A stretch of 34,853 nt of DNA from a virus, in the IMG/VR virus record IMGVR_UViG_3300017917_000832, positions 1-34,853 of that record, one strand, 5' to 3'. Positions 1-7,771 of this stretch are shown here, piece by piece; position 1 is the first letter of the stretch, and the number at the start of each line of letters is the position of its first letter. The notes beneath the pieces are model-generated. The model worked only from the letters and a program-made list of their open reading frames with translations, was not told where the DNA came from and made no database searches. A program made the translations under genes and the position numbers.

Positions 1-658
1 ATTCTTTCTTCCAAACATCGGCATACTCGCAATCTCTGTAATTTTCAAACCACGGGCCGCCTTCGGTATAATGAATAGCTTTTGGTTTACCGTCCTTGGG
101 CTCTTGATGCCAACCTACTAACCAATTCCATTCTGTCTTTATTTCACCTATCTCGTCGTCGTTGAGCCAACTAAATCTGTGAAAGTATGCGCCTGTTAAA
201 TCTAAATCATTAACCATTTCTTTTGTTAATTTCTTGTTTGAAGGATGTCCGCAGTTCCACAACACTACACTACTCCAGTTTTTTCTAGGATATATTGTTT
301 GTCGCTGACCGTCCATTTTAATACCTTCTTGAGGTGTGTAATCGTGCTTGACACACATGACAGCAAACTTGTCGTCTGCTTGGTCAAATAATTCTTTAAT
401 ATCTTCTATAAAAATAATATCACAATCACAGAAAACTGCCCAACCGTTATAGTTCATGAGTTCAGGTATTAAAAATCTTGTAAATGTAAATTCTGTACTA
501 GCCAAAGTATCAATGGGTCTAGAATACCATCCAGATGATCTAAGATCCTTTTGCACTAGCGGAACAACATCGACTTCTTTATTTCTAGAAATAATACTAT
601 GCTTACATACCTGATATGCAATATCTTCTCTAGGATCGTATCCAACATAAACTTTCAT
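1..658 (-). CDS. Glycosyltransferase (GT8-like), C-terminus beyond window
   Basis: Partial gene whose frame stays open to the left edge, giving 219 visible residues from the ATG at 658. It begins MKVYVGYDPREDIAYQVCKH, a start typical of small nucleotide-sugar glycosyltransferases in bacteria and phages. A DxD-type metal and sugar-nucleotide site is seen in AVFCDCDIIFIED (about residues 73-85). The likely role is transfer of an activated sugar to a surface glycan or virion component; donor and acceptor cannot be read. Its ATG overlaps the stop of the nucleotidyltransferase-cupin gene upstream (ATGA), so the two are translationally coupled. The family call is good, the substrate unknown. Confidence 0.75.
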   Translation of the reverse strand, partial: MKVYVGYDPREDIAYQVCKHSIISRNKEVDVVPLVQKDLRSSGWYSRPIDTLASTEFTFTRFLIPELMNYNGWAVFCDCDIIFIEDIKELFDQADDKFAVMCVKHDYTPQEGIKMDGQRQTIYPRKNWSSVVLWNCGHPSNKKLTKEMVNDLDLTGAYFHRFSWLNDDEIGEIKTEWNWLVGWHQEPKDGKPKAIHYTEGGPWFENYRDCEYADVWKKE

Positions 659-1407
659 TGATCTCTTCTCTCTATATCAGACTCTACACACTGATCGCCG
701 TATTGCACTTCAAGTATATGGCAGTCTTCATTGTAATTATTTTGTCCTTGATGCCATACATCTTTTTCAATAACATATGACTCGTTAGCATATTTTGTTA
801 CTTTTGTTACGCTATCGAAATAGTCAGTAACAATATCACATTTTCCTTTTAGAATATACCAGTGTTCGGCTCTCATCGCATGGCGCTGCATGCTGAGTCT
901 TTTTCCAGGTTCGATAACTAATTCTTTTACCTTATAGCCGGGCTTATCATCTAATACCCTATACCAACCCCAGGGCCGTTCTGTTTTAGGTGATTTCCAT
1001 TCTTCGAGAATCCAACTGCTTGAATTTGCTTTATTTGAGCCGCCAACTCCAAAAATAAATTCAACATCATCGAACACCATTTCGGGAACATTGTCTTTGG
1101 TTCTATCTCCGCCATTAGCAAATATGATATGATCGTCTGGGTATTTTTCTTTTACTTTTCGAATAGCATCAATAGCAGTTCCGTCACTGTCGTCAAACTC
1201 TATAACATCGCCTACCATGTGTAGATTGTCTAATACAATCATCCGTTCTCGCCATGTCATAAACGGTCTACCTTTTTTGCGTGTAAGCCAAGCATCTGAG
1301 TTTAAACCTACAACAACATGATCACCTAAATGATCAGCGTGATTAAGATAAGAAATATGACCGGAGTGTATAGGGTCAAAGCCGCCTGTAACTAGAACTA
1401 TTTTCAT
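655..1407 (-). CDS. Nucleotidyltransferase-cupin fusion (HldE2/RfaE2-like + PMI-type cupin)
   Basis: This 250-residue protein has two domains. Residues 1-135 are a cytidylyltransferase-like domain of the RfaE2/TagD type with the HxGH motif (H14-S-G-H17 in GGFDPIHSGH) and a SNKANSSSW segment where relatives carry the STTK-type motif. Residues 140-250 are a cupin resembling the type II phosphomannose isomerase domain of ManC: LSMQRHAMRAEHW carries H176 and H182, and a third candidate metal ligand is H219. The pairing suggests activation of a sugar phosphate coupled to isomerisation or epimerisation of the sugar. A perfect T4 late box lies 5 nt before the ATG and there is no Shine-Dalgarno. The downstream glycosyltransferase overlaps its stop. 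Domain calls are firm; the sugar is unknown. Confidence 0.8.
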   Translation of the reverse strand: MKIVLVTGGFDPIHSGHISYLNHADHLGDHVVVGLNSDAWLTRKKGRPFMTWRERMIVLDNLHMVGDVIEFDDSDGTAIDAIRKVKEKYPDDHIIFANGGDRTKDNVPEMVFDDVEFIFGVGGSNKANSSSWILEEWKSPKTERPWGWYRVLDDKPGYKVKELVIEPGKRLSMQRHAMRAEHWYILKGKCDIVTDYFDSVTKVTKYANESYVIEKDVWHQGQNNYNEDCHILEVQYGDQCVESDIERRDQ

Positions 1408-1412
1408 GCATA

Positions 1413-1420
1413 TATTTATA
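1413..1420 (-). promoter_or_regulatory. T4-type late promoter (TATAAATA), leaderless
   Basis: The minus strand reads TATAAATA, identical to the T4 late consensus. If the box spans -13 to -6 as in T4, transcription starts at 1407, the A of the start codon of the nucleotidyltransferase-cupin gene. Confidence 0.65.
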
Positions 1421-1434
1421 TACGCATTTAACTG

Positions 1435-2100
1435 CTATTGCTTTTCTAGAAGATAGGTAAACGTATTGAATCCAAATATAGGATCGCCAAATGCAGACAG
1501 CATTTCCTGCTGTGCTGTTGTAATATCGTTCTTTAAAAATTTAAGATTAGTTTTTAAGAAAACTCTACCGTTAGGTTCTAGAAAATTAAAAAGATTTTCT
1601 TTTAAAAATAACCAATCCTGTGCTGTATAATAGAAGGTATTTTCGTCTCCGGAATTAAATGTAGTTCTCAATCCTACTATGAGATCATATTTGTCAGGCA
1701 GCACGATTTCTGTATTTTTTTTTATTTCAAGCTCTAAAACATCTAAATTATAATGAGCATGTACTTCTGTAATCTTTGTATCTAATACTGGTTGAATTTC
1801 AGTACCGATTGCAGTATGTCCTAGACTATTACATAATTTTACAAAGTGTCCGCAGCCACAACCTAAATCAACAATTTTTAATTTTCCTTGTTTTAAGTTA
1901 AGAAAAGAAATTGCATTTAATTTATCGCCTAGTTTTTTAAAGTCTGGCGGGAAATAGCCGCCGGTTGAATAATAATTGTCTTGATTATTAGCGCACCACT
2001 GTTCTGTAAAATTGTCATACAGGACAGACTTTGCCCACTCTAAGTCACTGCTTGAGTAGAGTGCATACTGTATTCTATTTTTGTAAAGTCTTAAATCCAT
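1435..2100 (-). CDS. Class I SAM-dependent methyltransferase
   Basis: A 221-residue protein with the glycine-rich SAM motif I, IVDLGCGCGHF, at residues 76-86. The acidic post-I region (GTEIQPV) and the KYDLIVGLRTTF stretch fit a Rossmann methyltransferase. The N-terminal 70 residues are not recognised. It lies in a run of sugar-related genes, starting 10 nt inside the end of the GT25-like gene, so a glycan or sugar O- or N-methylation role is inferred from context only. The SAM fold is firm, the acceptor unknown. Confidence 0.7.
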   Translation of the reverse strand: MDLRLYKNRIQYALYSSSDLEWAKSVLYDNFTEQWCANNQDNYYSTGGYFPPDFKKLGDKLNAISFLNLKQGKLKIVDLGCGCGHFVKLCNSLGHTAIGTEIQPVLDTKITEVHAHYNLDVLELEIKKNTEIVLPDKYDLIVGLRTTFNSGDENTFYYTAQDWLFLKENLFNFLEPNGRVFLKTNLKFLKNDITTAQQEMLSAFGDPIFGFNTFTYLLEKQ

Positions 2101-2780
2101 TTCTTTTGTGTTGTACTTAACTCGTGCATTAATGATGCATTTTTATAAAAGATTTTATTGACTGACGCTACGCTTGGGTATATTGTTTGAAGGTTTACGA
2201 TATCCTTATTACACTGCATGTCAGCAGGAAAGAAACCTGTTATTGAAATACTATCAATAAGTTTTTGTGCTGCCTTAGGTTTAATAATATAAGCCTGTAG
2301 GCCCATTGCATACTCTGCACTAATTCCGTATTTTTTTCTAGACTCAGGACTGCTGTATTCTTTTATAACAAACGGATGCCTATAATCTAATCTATGCTGT
2401 TCGCCGTAATTACCTGTAAATTTATTATAAGGATCAAGTAACAAAAATTCATCAAACATTTCTTCAATATTAGGAGGCAACGGTCTTAGCATCATGCCGT
2501 CATGCTCAAACACTACTATTGATTCATTTGTCTTAAGCGATCGAATCCACAGAGAGTAATGAGAAAGGAAGCAGCCTTTAACGCCTAGTCTGTCTTTTTT
2601 CATCTTTGCAGAAAATGGTTTTACATTTAAATCCTGCATTGCTTGCTGAATAGAATCTAGGCCATAAACACCGTCAAATTTTTCAATCGTTAAACCGTGT
2701 TCATGTCCGCTAGCAATGCAATCGTCTGCTAAACGTTCGCTTTCTTCTACACCGTTTAATCTAATTACAAATGCTTTCAT
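2091..2780 (-). CDS. Glycosyltransferase family 25-like (LPS type)
   Basis: A 229-residue protein starting at the ATG at 2780, which overlaps the TGA of the upstream GT2 gene (ATGA). A longer TTG start at 2789 is possible but less likely. The family 25 signature is seen in GVKGCFLSHYSLW (residues 66-78), followed by VVFEHDG where family members usually have an EDD-type acidic motif. Here the middle residue is His (E92-H93-D94), so metal binding may differ. GT25 enzymes commonly add galactose or glucose to lipooligosaccharide. It is part of the overlapping sugar-modification operon. Confidence 0.7.
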   Translation of the reverse strand: MKAFVIRLNGVEESERLADDCIASGHEHGLTIEKFDGVYGLDSIQQAMQDLNVKPFSAKMKKDRLGVKGCFLSHYSLWIRSLKTNESIVVFEHDGMMLRPLPPNIEEMFDEFLLLDPYNKFTGNYGEQHRLDYRHPFVIKEYSSPESRKKYGISAEYAMGLQAYIIKPKAAQKLIDSISITGFFPADMQCNKDIVNLQTIYPSVASVNKIFYKNASLMHELSTTQKKWI

Positions 2781-3475
2781 AATTGCCAAGGCAATGGTAT
2801 ATGCCTCTTTCCTCCTATATGCCTAACATATCCTTCTTCATTGCTAGTTATGGCACCTCTGTATCCCTGCTCTTGATAATAGATACTCATATCCATTTCT
2901 CCCATTACTGATAGTCCGTTTTTAATAATTTTAACTTCTAAACTATCATATGGGTGAAATTTCATACAGTCGCTAGTTCTTCTTAATCCGGGATTAAATG
3001 TAAATCCGCACCATACCTTTTTATGATATTGATTCATTAGGTAATAGTAATCACCGTTTGGCAATTCAAATCGTTCATCTTTCATGATAGCATGATTTTT
3101 AGTGTCGTGATGTCCGCGGAGCCATACTGTAAAAATTTTAGGATCTGCTTCTAATATTTCAAAACTTTTTTCAATAAACCCAGACTTATAAAATTCCCAA
3201 TCTTCTTCGCAGTGAAAAATATAGTCAGTGTCTACCTTAGCGTATGCTAGGTCTATCGATTTGATCTGACCTAAATTGACCGCATTTTCGATTATGTCTA
3301 ATTCACAAGGTACTAAGGATCTAACTTTTGAAAAGTCCTGAGGTATACCACTATCTTCAGTGATGATAACTCTTTTAATGGGATAGGTATTGACCTTAAA
3401 AAATGATTCTAAGGTTCTTTCTAAAAGATCTGTTCTTCCGCAGGAAGTTATTACTACAGTAACGTCTTTGGTCAT
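2777..3475 (-). CDS. Glycosyltransferase family 2-like (GT-A fold)
   Basis: A 232-residue protein with a GT2-like N-terminus (VTVVITSCGRTDLLERTLES) and nucleotide-binding acidic residues in RVIITEDSG near 35-43. The acidic DxD-like cluster is DYIFHCEEDWEF at residues 84-95. A single soluble domain with no membrane segment visible, so it probably acts at the cytoplasmic face on an activated sugar. It overlaps its neighbours by 4 nt on both sides (ATGA), arguing for one polycistronic unit. Donor and acceptor are unknown. Confidence 0.75.
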   Translation of the reverse strand: MTKDVTVVITSCGRTDLLERTLESFFKVNTYPIKRVIITEDSGIPQDFSKVRSLVPCELDIIENAVNLGQIKSIDLAYAKVDTDYIFHCEEDWEFYKSGFIEKSFEILEADPKIFTVWLRGHHDTKNHAIMKDERFELPNGDYYYLMNQYHKKVWCGFTFNPGLRRTSDCMKFHPYDSLEVKIIKNGLSVMGEMDMSIYYQEQGYRGAITSNEEGYVRHIGGKRHIPLPWQL

Positions 3476-4248
3476 TTGTCTTTTCTTTGAAACAGTATGT
3501 TTGAAACTTTTCCGTGTTGTGAACTAATAGATACAATAGGATTGAAATGATTGTTTATCATTTCTAATTTTTTATACACTAACGATTTACTAGGTTGAGT
3601 ATTATGCGTAGCGTAAAAGAAATATTTTGTTTTAGGCAAAATACTATTGAAATAGTCTTCAAATACAGGCAACGAAAACTCACTAAGGCTATGGGCTCCT
3701 ATAACAAGATCAATACTATCTAGATTATTGAGCCATTGATTGTATTGCTCAGTATCAGAGGATACGTAATTAATAGAGCCTCGACTTTTAACTGTTTGAG
3801 ATACATACCATTTTTGTAATTTAGATACGAAATCTAAATCTATCATGGTCCAATTATTATAATTTATGATGTCAGTATTCAGTCTAATCCAGTTGCCAAA
3901 GCCGGAACCTATTTCAACGATTTTGTCAATTTCTTTTCCTATAGTTGAAAAGATAATTGTGCTCATCATTATATGTCTTGAATCAACATGATCCAGCGGA
4001 ACATAATAATCTTTACTAGAATATCCTAGCAAAGGTTTTTCTTTCTTTAAATACTGTTGGGTTAACTCCTGATTAACAGAATTAGATATTTCTAATGCTT
4101 CTGTATCTGGATGCCAGTATTGGGTTTTAGTTGCTGTTAAAAAATGGTAAGGACCTGGTTGATCTCTAAATGATTTAAACACTTCATCTAGGTTACGCCC
4201 AGTTAGCTGATTTTCTGATTCCTGAAAGACAATATCAAAGCTCTTCAT
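3472..4248 (-). CDS. Putative sugar O-methyltransferase
   Basis: A 258-residue protein with SAM motif I IVEIGSGFGNW at residues 110-120, after an N-terminal region that includes YYVPLDHVDSRHIM. This layout resembles the putative sugar O-methyltransferase family found beside glycosyltransferases in polysaccharide loci. The second half has DSIDLVIGAHSLSEF, a plausible motif IV region. It overlaps the upstream methyltransferase by 14 nt and ends in an ATGA overlap with the GT2 gene. The sugar-methylation call rests on family resemblance plus neighbours. Confidence 0.65.
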   Translation of the reverse strand: MKSFDIVFQESENQLTGRNLDEVFKSFRDQPGPYHFLTATKTQYWHPDTEALEISNSVNQELTQQYLKKEKPLLGYSSKDYYVPLDHVDSRHIMMSTIIFSTIGKEIDKIVEIGSGFGNWIRLNTDIINYNNWTMIDLDFVSKLQKWYVSQTVKSRGSINYVSSDTEQYNQWLNNLDSIDLVIGAHSLSEFSLPVFEDYFNSILPKTKYFFYATHNTQPSKSLVYKKLEMINNHFNPIVSISSQHGKVSNILFQRKDK

Positions 4249-4783
4249 TTGATAACCAGTAAACGCCTAGGATCGCTTTGCGAGATTTTATGTAAGACCT
4301 TTTTATCTTACTAGGCCATGTAGCTAAAATTTCTTCATGGCTCCAATTATCTTTTACATGTATTTCAAAAGGATTACCTTCATACGCATCCTGAGGCATG
4401 TGTACTATTGGTATACTAATTATTAGAACCTTTGCATTATTTAAAATATTATCAACTAAGGATATTGCTTCATCCTTAGTCATATGTTCTAAAACATCGC
4501 CTGCAATAGCAACATCAAACTTACCTAGGTTGTTCCAATCTAATAATCTAACATCTTGATTAATAATAGTTGAATACAACTCTTTTAGATTGAATTTTTC
4601 AATATACGGTGTCCATGCTTCAACGCCAATCCATTCTGCATCGTTACAGGTCTGATTTCCTTTGATCAATTTAGCGTAGGTTCCTGAACCTACACCAATA
4701 TCTAAAATTCTTTTTATGTTTTTATCATTTTCTTGAAACCACTGTAGTGTTTCAATTTTACCTGTTTTTTTGCTGTAAGGCAT
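4235..4783 (-). CDS. Class I SAM-dependent methyltransferase
   Basis: A compact 182-residue methyltransferase. Motif I is RILDIGVGSGTYAKL (residues 25-39) and motif IV is FDVAIAGDVLEHM, typical of the UbiE/methyltransferase-11 type. It is the first gene of the sugar-modification operon, 13 nt after the uvsY stop. A possible weak late box (TTTAAATA, minus strand, 4794-4801) overlaps the uvsY stop and could give this block a promoter of its own. The acceptor is not deducible. Confidence 0.7.
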   Translation of the reverse strand: MPYSKKTGKIETLQWFQENDKNIKRILDIGVGSGTYAKLIKGNQTCNDAEWIGVEAWTPYIEKFNLKELYSTIINQDVRLLDWNNLGKFDVAIAGDVLEHMTKDEAISLVDNILNNAKVLIISIPIVHMPQDAYEGNPFEIHVKDNWSHEEILATWPSKIKRSYIKSRKAILGVYWLSNEEL

Positions 4784-4796
4784 GTTTTCTCTTTAT

Positions 4797-5252
4797 TTAA
4801 AGTGATGCATCTTCCATGCCTGCAACCCGTAGTTTAACTATGTTAGTAATCTGCCACTGCTTTTGATCTAGTGCTTTAAGTACACCTAACCATTTGTTGC
4901 GCATGAGAGCAAATTCATTAATGACCTTTTCATAATCGACTACGTCTGCTTCGCCGTCAACGTATTTTTCTACGTCGCGGCTAGATAGAGCACGTTGATA
5001 ATTTTCAAGATATTTTTTAAAGAAAGAGCTACGCAGACGTCGTAGCTCTATGTTTAGATACTCTAGGATCGCTTCGATTTCTTGAAGCTGATTGAATCGA
5101 TGTTCAACAAGACCGGGCATGCTAGCTGCCGCCCGTTCAATGTTGCCAGACAACTTTACTTCGGTACGAGCTGTTTCCAGCTCGTCTTCGAAGTATTGTA
5201 TTGCATTGGGTATTTCAGAAATATCTCTTGATATCTTGCTGTACCATCCCAT
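4797..5252 (-). CDS. uvsY: UvsY-like recombination mediator
   Basis: A 151-residue, largely helical, charged protein. The C-terminal half, with SRDVEKYVDGEADV followed by KWLGVLKALDQKQWQITNI, has the spacing of T4-like UvsY, which loads UvsX recombinase onto gp32-covered ssDNA. Family length is about 137-150 residues. The chosen ATG at 5252 overlaps the TGA of the small acidic gene (TGATG); a TTG two codons' worth upstream is ignored. Its place two genes downstream of uvsX in the same transcript fits a shared recombination role. Similarity was judged by eye, so confidence is moderate. Confidence 0.65.
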   Translation of the reverse strand: MGWYSKISRDISEIPNAIQYFEDELETARTEVKLSGNIERAAASMPGLVEHRFNQLQEIEAILEYLNIELRRLRSSFFKKYLENYQRALSSRDVEKYVDGEADVVDYEKVINEFALMRNKWLGVLKALDQKQWQITNIVKLRVAGMEDASL

Positions 5253-5494
5253 CAATAATCCTCTTCATCTTCTTCATCGTCATAACCGTCATCAGAATAA
5301 TCGTTTTCTAGATAATAGTTTATAGCATCGTCAAGTTCGTTGTCGGTACCAATCACTTCTTCAAGTACTTCATCTCTTACACCATAGTCGGCAAGTAGAT
5401 CAACATACTTTTCTGCTACGATATCTAACTGCTTCTTGTCGATATATTCTTTAAACATTATCCAAATATCGGCAATTTGACTTTCATTCAACAT
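5252..5494 (-). CDS. Small acidic conserved phage protein
   Basis: An 80-residue protein between uvsX and uvsY. The middle reads EKYVDLLADYGVRDEVLEEV and the tail is extremely acidic (YSDDGYDDEEDEEDY). It starts 11 nt inside the 3' end of uvsX and shares its stop with the uvsY start, so the three are coupled. No function is recognised. An acidic tail beside recombination genes could mimic DNA or interact with gp32, UvsX or UvsY, but that is only a guess. Confidence 0.7.
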   Translation of the reverse strand: MLNESQIADIWIMFKEYIDKKQLDIVAEKYVDLLADYGVRDEVLEEVIGTDNELDDAINYYLENDYSDDGYDDEEDEEDY

Positions 5495-6575
5495 CGTGTT
5501 CGAGCTCCTCGTTATAGTCGTTAGATACTGTGTTAGTATCAGGGGTATTTACCAAAGTATTCTTTTTATTTGGAAAATCTTCCATGACCATTTCGAGTAG
5601 CTCACCAGACCAGTTCTTTCTGTACTCTAGTGTTTCCTTGCCATTAGAATCGATATACTTGTAACGGTTACCGCTCTTCTCAAGAATTCCCCACTTCTCA
5701 AACATATCAAATAGACCGCTGTAAGGATCCATGCCTGTTTCATAAGGAATCTTAACCTGTACACCTTCAAATGGTTTGGCATAACGTGTTTTCATAACCT
5801 TACAGGCTGCACGAATACCATTTACTTCTGTAGTCTTGTTACCGTCCTCGTCTTCCTTGAGCTTGAGCTTCTTCATTGCTACTACAATACTAGAGGCATA
5901 AATGAAGCCAGCGCCGCCTGAAATCTTATCGTCAGGATCAAACATGTCTTGGCTGGCATAAGTGTGATTAGTAACCACCATACCAACATTGTGGCTACCA
6001 AACATGTTTACACAGTTAGTAACCAATGCCTTGAGTGCCTTGGCCTTACGACCCATGTCACCCTTCATATCGCCTGCCTCAAACTGATTAACTTCAGTTG
6101 GGGTCATTAACATGCCAAGGCTGTCAATTACAAACAGTACCTTTGGACGATCCTTTTCGTCCATCTCTTTGTAATCTTTCATAAAGACGCTGATGGTCTT
6201 ACCCACATCGTCGATCATAGCCATATTGAGCTTGAGTAACTTATCTTCGCTCGTTTCAACGTCTAGCGCATGTAGCCAAGATTCATCAAGGGCGTTTTCT
6301 GTATCAATTAATACTACAAAGATACCCTGTGCTTGTGCATTACGTACAATGTTGCCAGAACAAATATAGCTCTTACCAGAACCAGATTCGCCAGCAAATA
6401 CAGATACTTTACCTAGCGGAACACCTTTCTTAAAGTCGCCGCTGATAAGATAGTTAAGGGCATAGTTACCGGTTGAGACCCAATCAGTTGGATCATTAAA
6501 ACCAGCACTCATGCCTGTAATAGATTTTGTTAGTTGTGTCCTAAATTTAGTAGGATCGAAAGCCTTTACTGCCAC
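5484..6575 (-). CDS. uvsX: UvsX RecA-like recombinase
   Basis: A 363-residue RecA/UvsX-family strand-exchange ATPase; T4 UvsX has about 390 residues. Walker A is GESGSGKS (62-69), the following VVLIDTENAL (88-97) holds the catalytic-Glu region, and Walker B is VLFVIDSLG (D151). The L2-like loop lies near DKISGGAGFIYASS. It polymerises on ssDNA for recombination-dependent replication and repair together with UvsY and gp32. The start is a GTG at 6575 with a good AGGAGA site 5 nt upstream (6581-6586). It follows gp32 across a hairpin, so it probably depends on gp32 transcription passing that hairpin. Confidence 0.95.
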   Translation of the reverse strand: MAVKAFDPTKFRTQLTKSITGMSAGFNDPTDWVSTGNYALNYLISGDFKKGVPLGKVSVFAGESGSGKSYICSGNIVRNAQAQGIFVVLIDTENALDESWLHALDVETSEDKLLKLNMAMIDDVGKTISVFMKDYKEMDEKDRPKVLFVIDSLGMLMTPTEVNQFEAGDMKGDMGRKAKALKALVTNCVNMFGSHNVGMVVTNHTYASQDMFDPDDKISGGAGFIYASSIVVAMKKLKLKEDEDGNKTTEVNGIRAACKVMKTRYAKPFEGVQVKIPYETGMDPYSGLFDMFEKWGILEKSGNRYKYIDSNGKETLEYRKNWSGELLEMVMEDFPNKKNTLVNTPDTNTVSNDYNEELEHDVE

Positions 6576-6602
6576 TGTAATCTCCTAGTTGAAAGTCAGA
6601 AA

Positions 6603-6623
6603 GGGGCGACAAGATGCCGCCCC
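6603..6623 (-). terminator. Hairpin between gp32 and uvsX, probable attenuator
   Basis: GGGGCG (6603-6608) pairs with CGCCCC (6618-6623) around a 9-nt loop. On the minus strand it is followed by TTTCTGACTTT, a weak U tract. Partial termination would lower uvsX relative to gp32. Confidence 0.5.
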
Positions 6624-6633
6624 CTATAAGGTA

Positions 6634-7623
6634 TTAACCGTTTTGACGTGCGCGGATCATCGCTAGGATGTCCTTGGCGCCACCATTACCTGCAGGTGCT
6701 TCTGCCTTTGTAGCAGGAGCTGCCTTTGGAGCAGGAGCAGGCTCGTCATCATAGTCTTCTGCAACAGTAGGAGCAGTACGACTGGTTGCTGTAGCATTGG
6801 CGCTGGCAGCAACTTGTGGATCACCAGTCTTAGAACTTACGCCCGCTGGACGGAAATACTGGCTCCAGCGATCAGCGTCATATGCTTCGCCGTCTACAGA
6901 AGCTTCAAACATTTCCTTGAGCACCTTAAGTTCAACATCAGTTGGCTTCTTAGGTAGGAAGTCGCTTAGATTAAAGAGACCATGATCATTAATAGCCTTC
7001 ATTTCAGCATCTGTTAGTGGACGCTCGCGACGTGCCCAGTTACTAGTACCATAGTCTGCATAACCGCCCTTTGAAGTCTTGTTCAAACGGAAGTCAACAC
7101 CATGTGTATAGTCTGTGGGTAGTTCTTCCATATCAGGATCCATTAGTGATGCCTTGATAATTTGGAAGATTTGAGGACCGATAATAAATCGGCGGATTGG
7201 ATTCTCTGGCTTAGAATCTTCGTTGATAGGATTATCAGTGACAAAGCCTTGGAAGATGTACGAACGCTTCTTCCAGTACTTACGACCCATTTCTTCTAGG
7301 CTTGGGTCTTTGAACCAGCCACGCACTTCGTTTAGAATTGGACAGCTTTCGCCGTACATCTCCATACATGGAACCTGTACCTGCACAGGACGGCTGTCAG
7401 TTTCGCCTTTAATACCTGCGAAAGGCAGCTTGATCATTAGGCGTTCTGCCCAAAAATATTCTGCGTTAGGATTACCGTCTGGAAGGAAACGTAGTGTTGA
7501 ACTTTGTCCTTCTTGCATGTTCCAGAATGGAAAAATTGCGTTGTCGCCACCGGTTGTGGCTTTACCTGTTGAGCGTGTTTCTTGCTCTTTGAGCTTTGCT
7601 CTGATTTCTGCTAATGATGCCAT
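6634..7623 (-). CDS. 32: gp32 single-stranded DNA-binding protein
   Basis: A 329-residue T4 gp32 homologue (T4: 301). The N-terminal assembly region (MASLAEIRAKLKEQE) is followed by an OB-type core with FPFWNM, STLRFLPDGN and FWAERLMIKLPF. C86 and C94 (VPCMEMYGESCPI) remain of the T4 zinc-binding region, but a full four-ligand set is not obvious. The C-terminus has an Ala/Pro-rich linker, DDEPAPAPKAAPATKAEAP, ending in an amphipathic KDILAMIRARQNG. It coats ssDNA and organises replication and recombination. A strong AGGAGG site (7631-7636) and two overlapping promoter types upstream suggest expression throughout infection. Confidence 0.92.
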   Translation of the reverse strand: MASLAEIRAKLKEQETRSTGKATTGGDNAIFPFWNMQEGQSSTLRFLPDGNPNAEYFWAERLMIKLPFAGIKGETDSRPVQVQVPCMEMYGESCPILNEVRGWFKDPSLEEMGRKYWKKRSYIFQGFVTDNPINEDSKPENPIRRFIIGPQIFQIIKASLMDPDMEELPTDYTHGVDFRLNKTSKGGYADYGTSNWARRERPLTDAEMKAINDHGLFNLSDFLPKKPTDVELKVLKEMFEASVDGEAYDADRWSQYFRPAGVSSKTGDPQVAASANATATSRTAPTVAEDYDDEPAPAPKAAPATKAEAPAGNGGAKDILAMIRARQNG

Positions 7624-7680
7624 AGTATATGCCTCCTTAAATGTTGCCTATGTGCTTTGTGCCTATATTGTGTAGCACTT
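7624..7680 (-). promoter_or_regulatory. gp32 5' leader with pairing potential
   Basis: The roughly 56-nt leader expected from the sigma70-type promoter contains GTGCT...AGCAC (5-bp pairing) and two direct copies of ATAGGCA just before the AGGAGG site. T4 gene 32 is autoregulated by gp32 binding a leader pseudoknot. Whether this leader folds that way cannot be decided by eye. Confidence 0.3.
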
Positions 7681-7685
7681 GTTAT

Positions 7686-7714
7686 ATACTACACGCTTTT
7701 ATTTATCTTGTCAA
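7686..7714 (-). promoter_or_regulatory. Sigma70-type promoter of gp32
   Basis: The minus strand has a perfect TTGACA (7714-7709), a 17-nt spacer and TAGTAT (7691-7686, 4 of 6 to consensus). A late box lies inside the spacer. The start point would be near 7679. Confidence 0.6.
7700..7707 (-). promoter_or_regulatory. Late promoter box GATAAATA of gp32
   Basis: GATAAATA on the minus strand lies inside the spacer of the sigma70-type promoter. It gives an expected start near 7694 and a leader of about 70 nt. One region would thus serve host-type and phage-modified polymerase. Confidence 0.5.
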
Positions 7715-7728
7715 GAGTGATTTGACAA
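7708..7728. repeat. Inverted repeat over the gp32 -35 box
   Basis: TTGTCAA (7708-7714) and TTGACAA (7722-7728) form a perfect 7-bp inverted repeat with a 7-nt spacer. One arm contains the -35 box of the gp32 promoter, so this may be an operator; it also creates a second TTGACA facing the other way. Confidence 0.45.
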
Positions 7729-7737
7729 AATAATGAA

Positions 7738-7771
7738 TGAACTAGCGAATTATCTTAAACCCGCTAGTTCA
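7738..7771 (-). terminator. Terminator overlapping the 3' end of the 596-aa gene
   Basis: TGAACTAGCG (7738-7747) pairs perfectly with CGCTAGTTCA (7762-7771) over a 14-nt loop that holds the stop codon of the minus-strand gene. The stem encodes the last residues (RELAGLR). On the minus strand it is followed by T-rich TTCATTATTTTG. Confidence 0.65.

Noticed and set aside
2781-2789. TTG start nine bases upstream of the GT25-like gene
   Set aside because: The ATG at 2780 makes the ATGA overlap used throughout this operon and directly begins the family match.
7223-7675. Plus-strand open frame of 150 codons across gp32
   Set aside because: Antisense to gp32 and its leader; composition follows the complement of gp32 codons.
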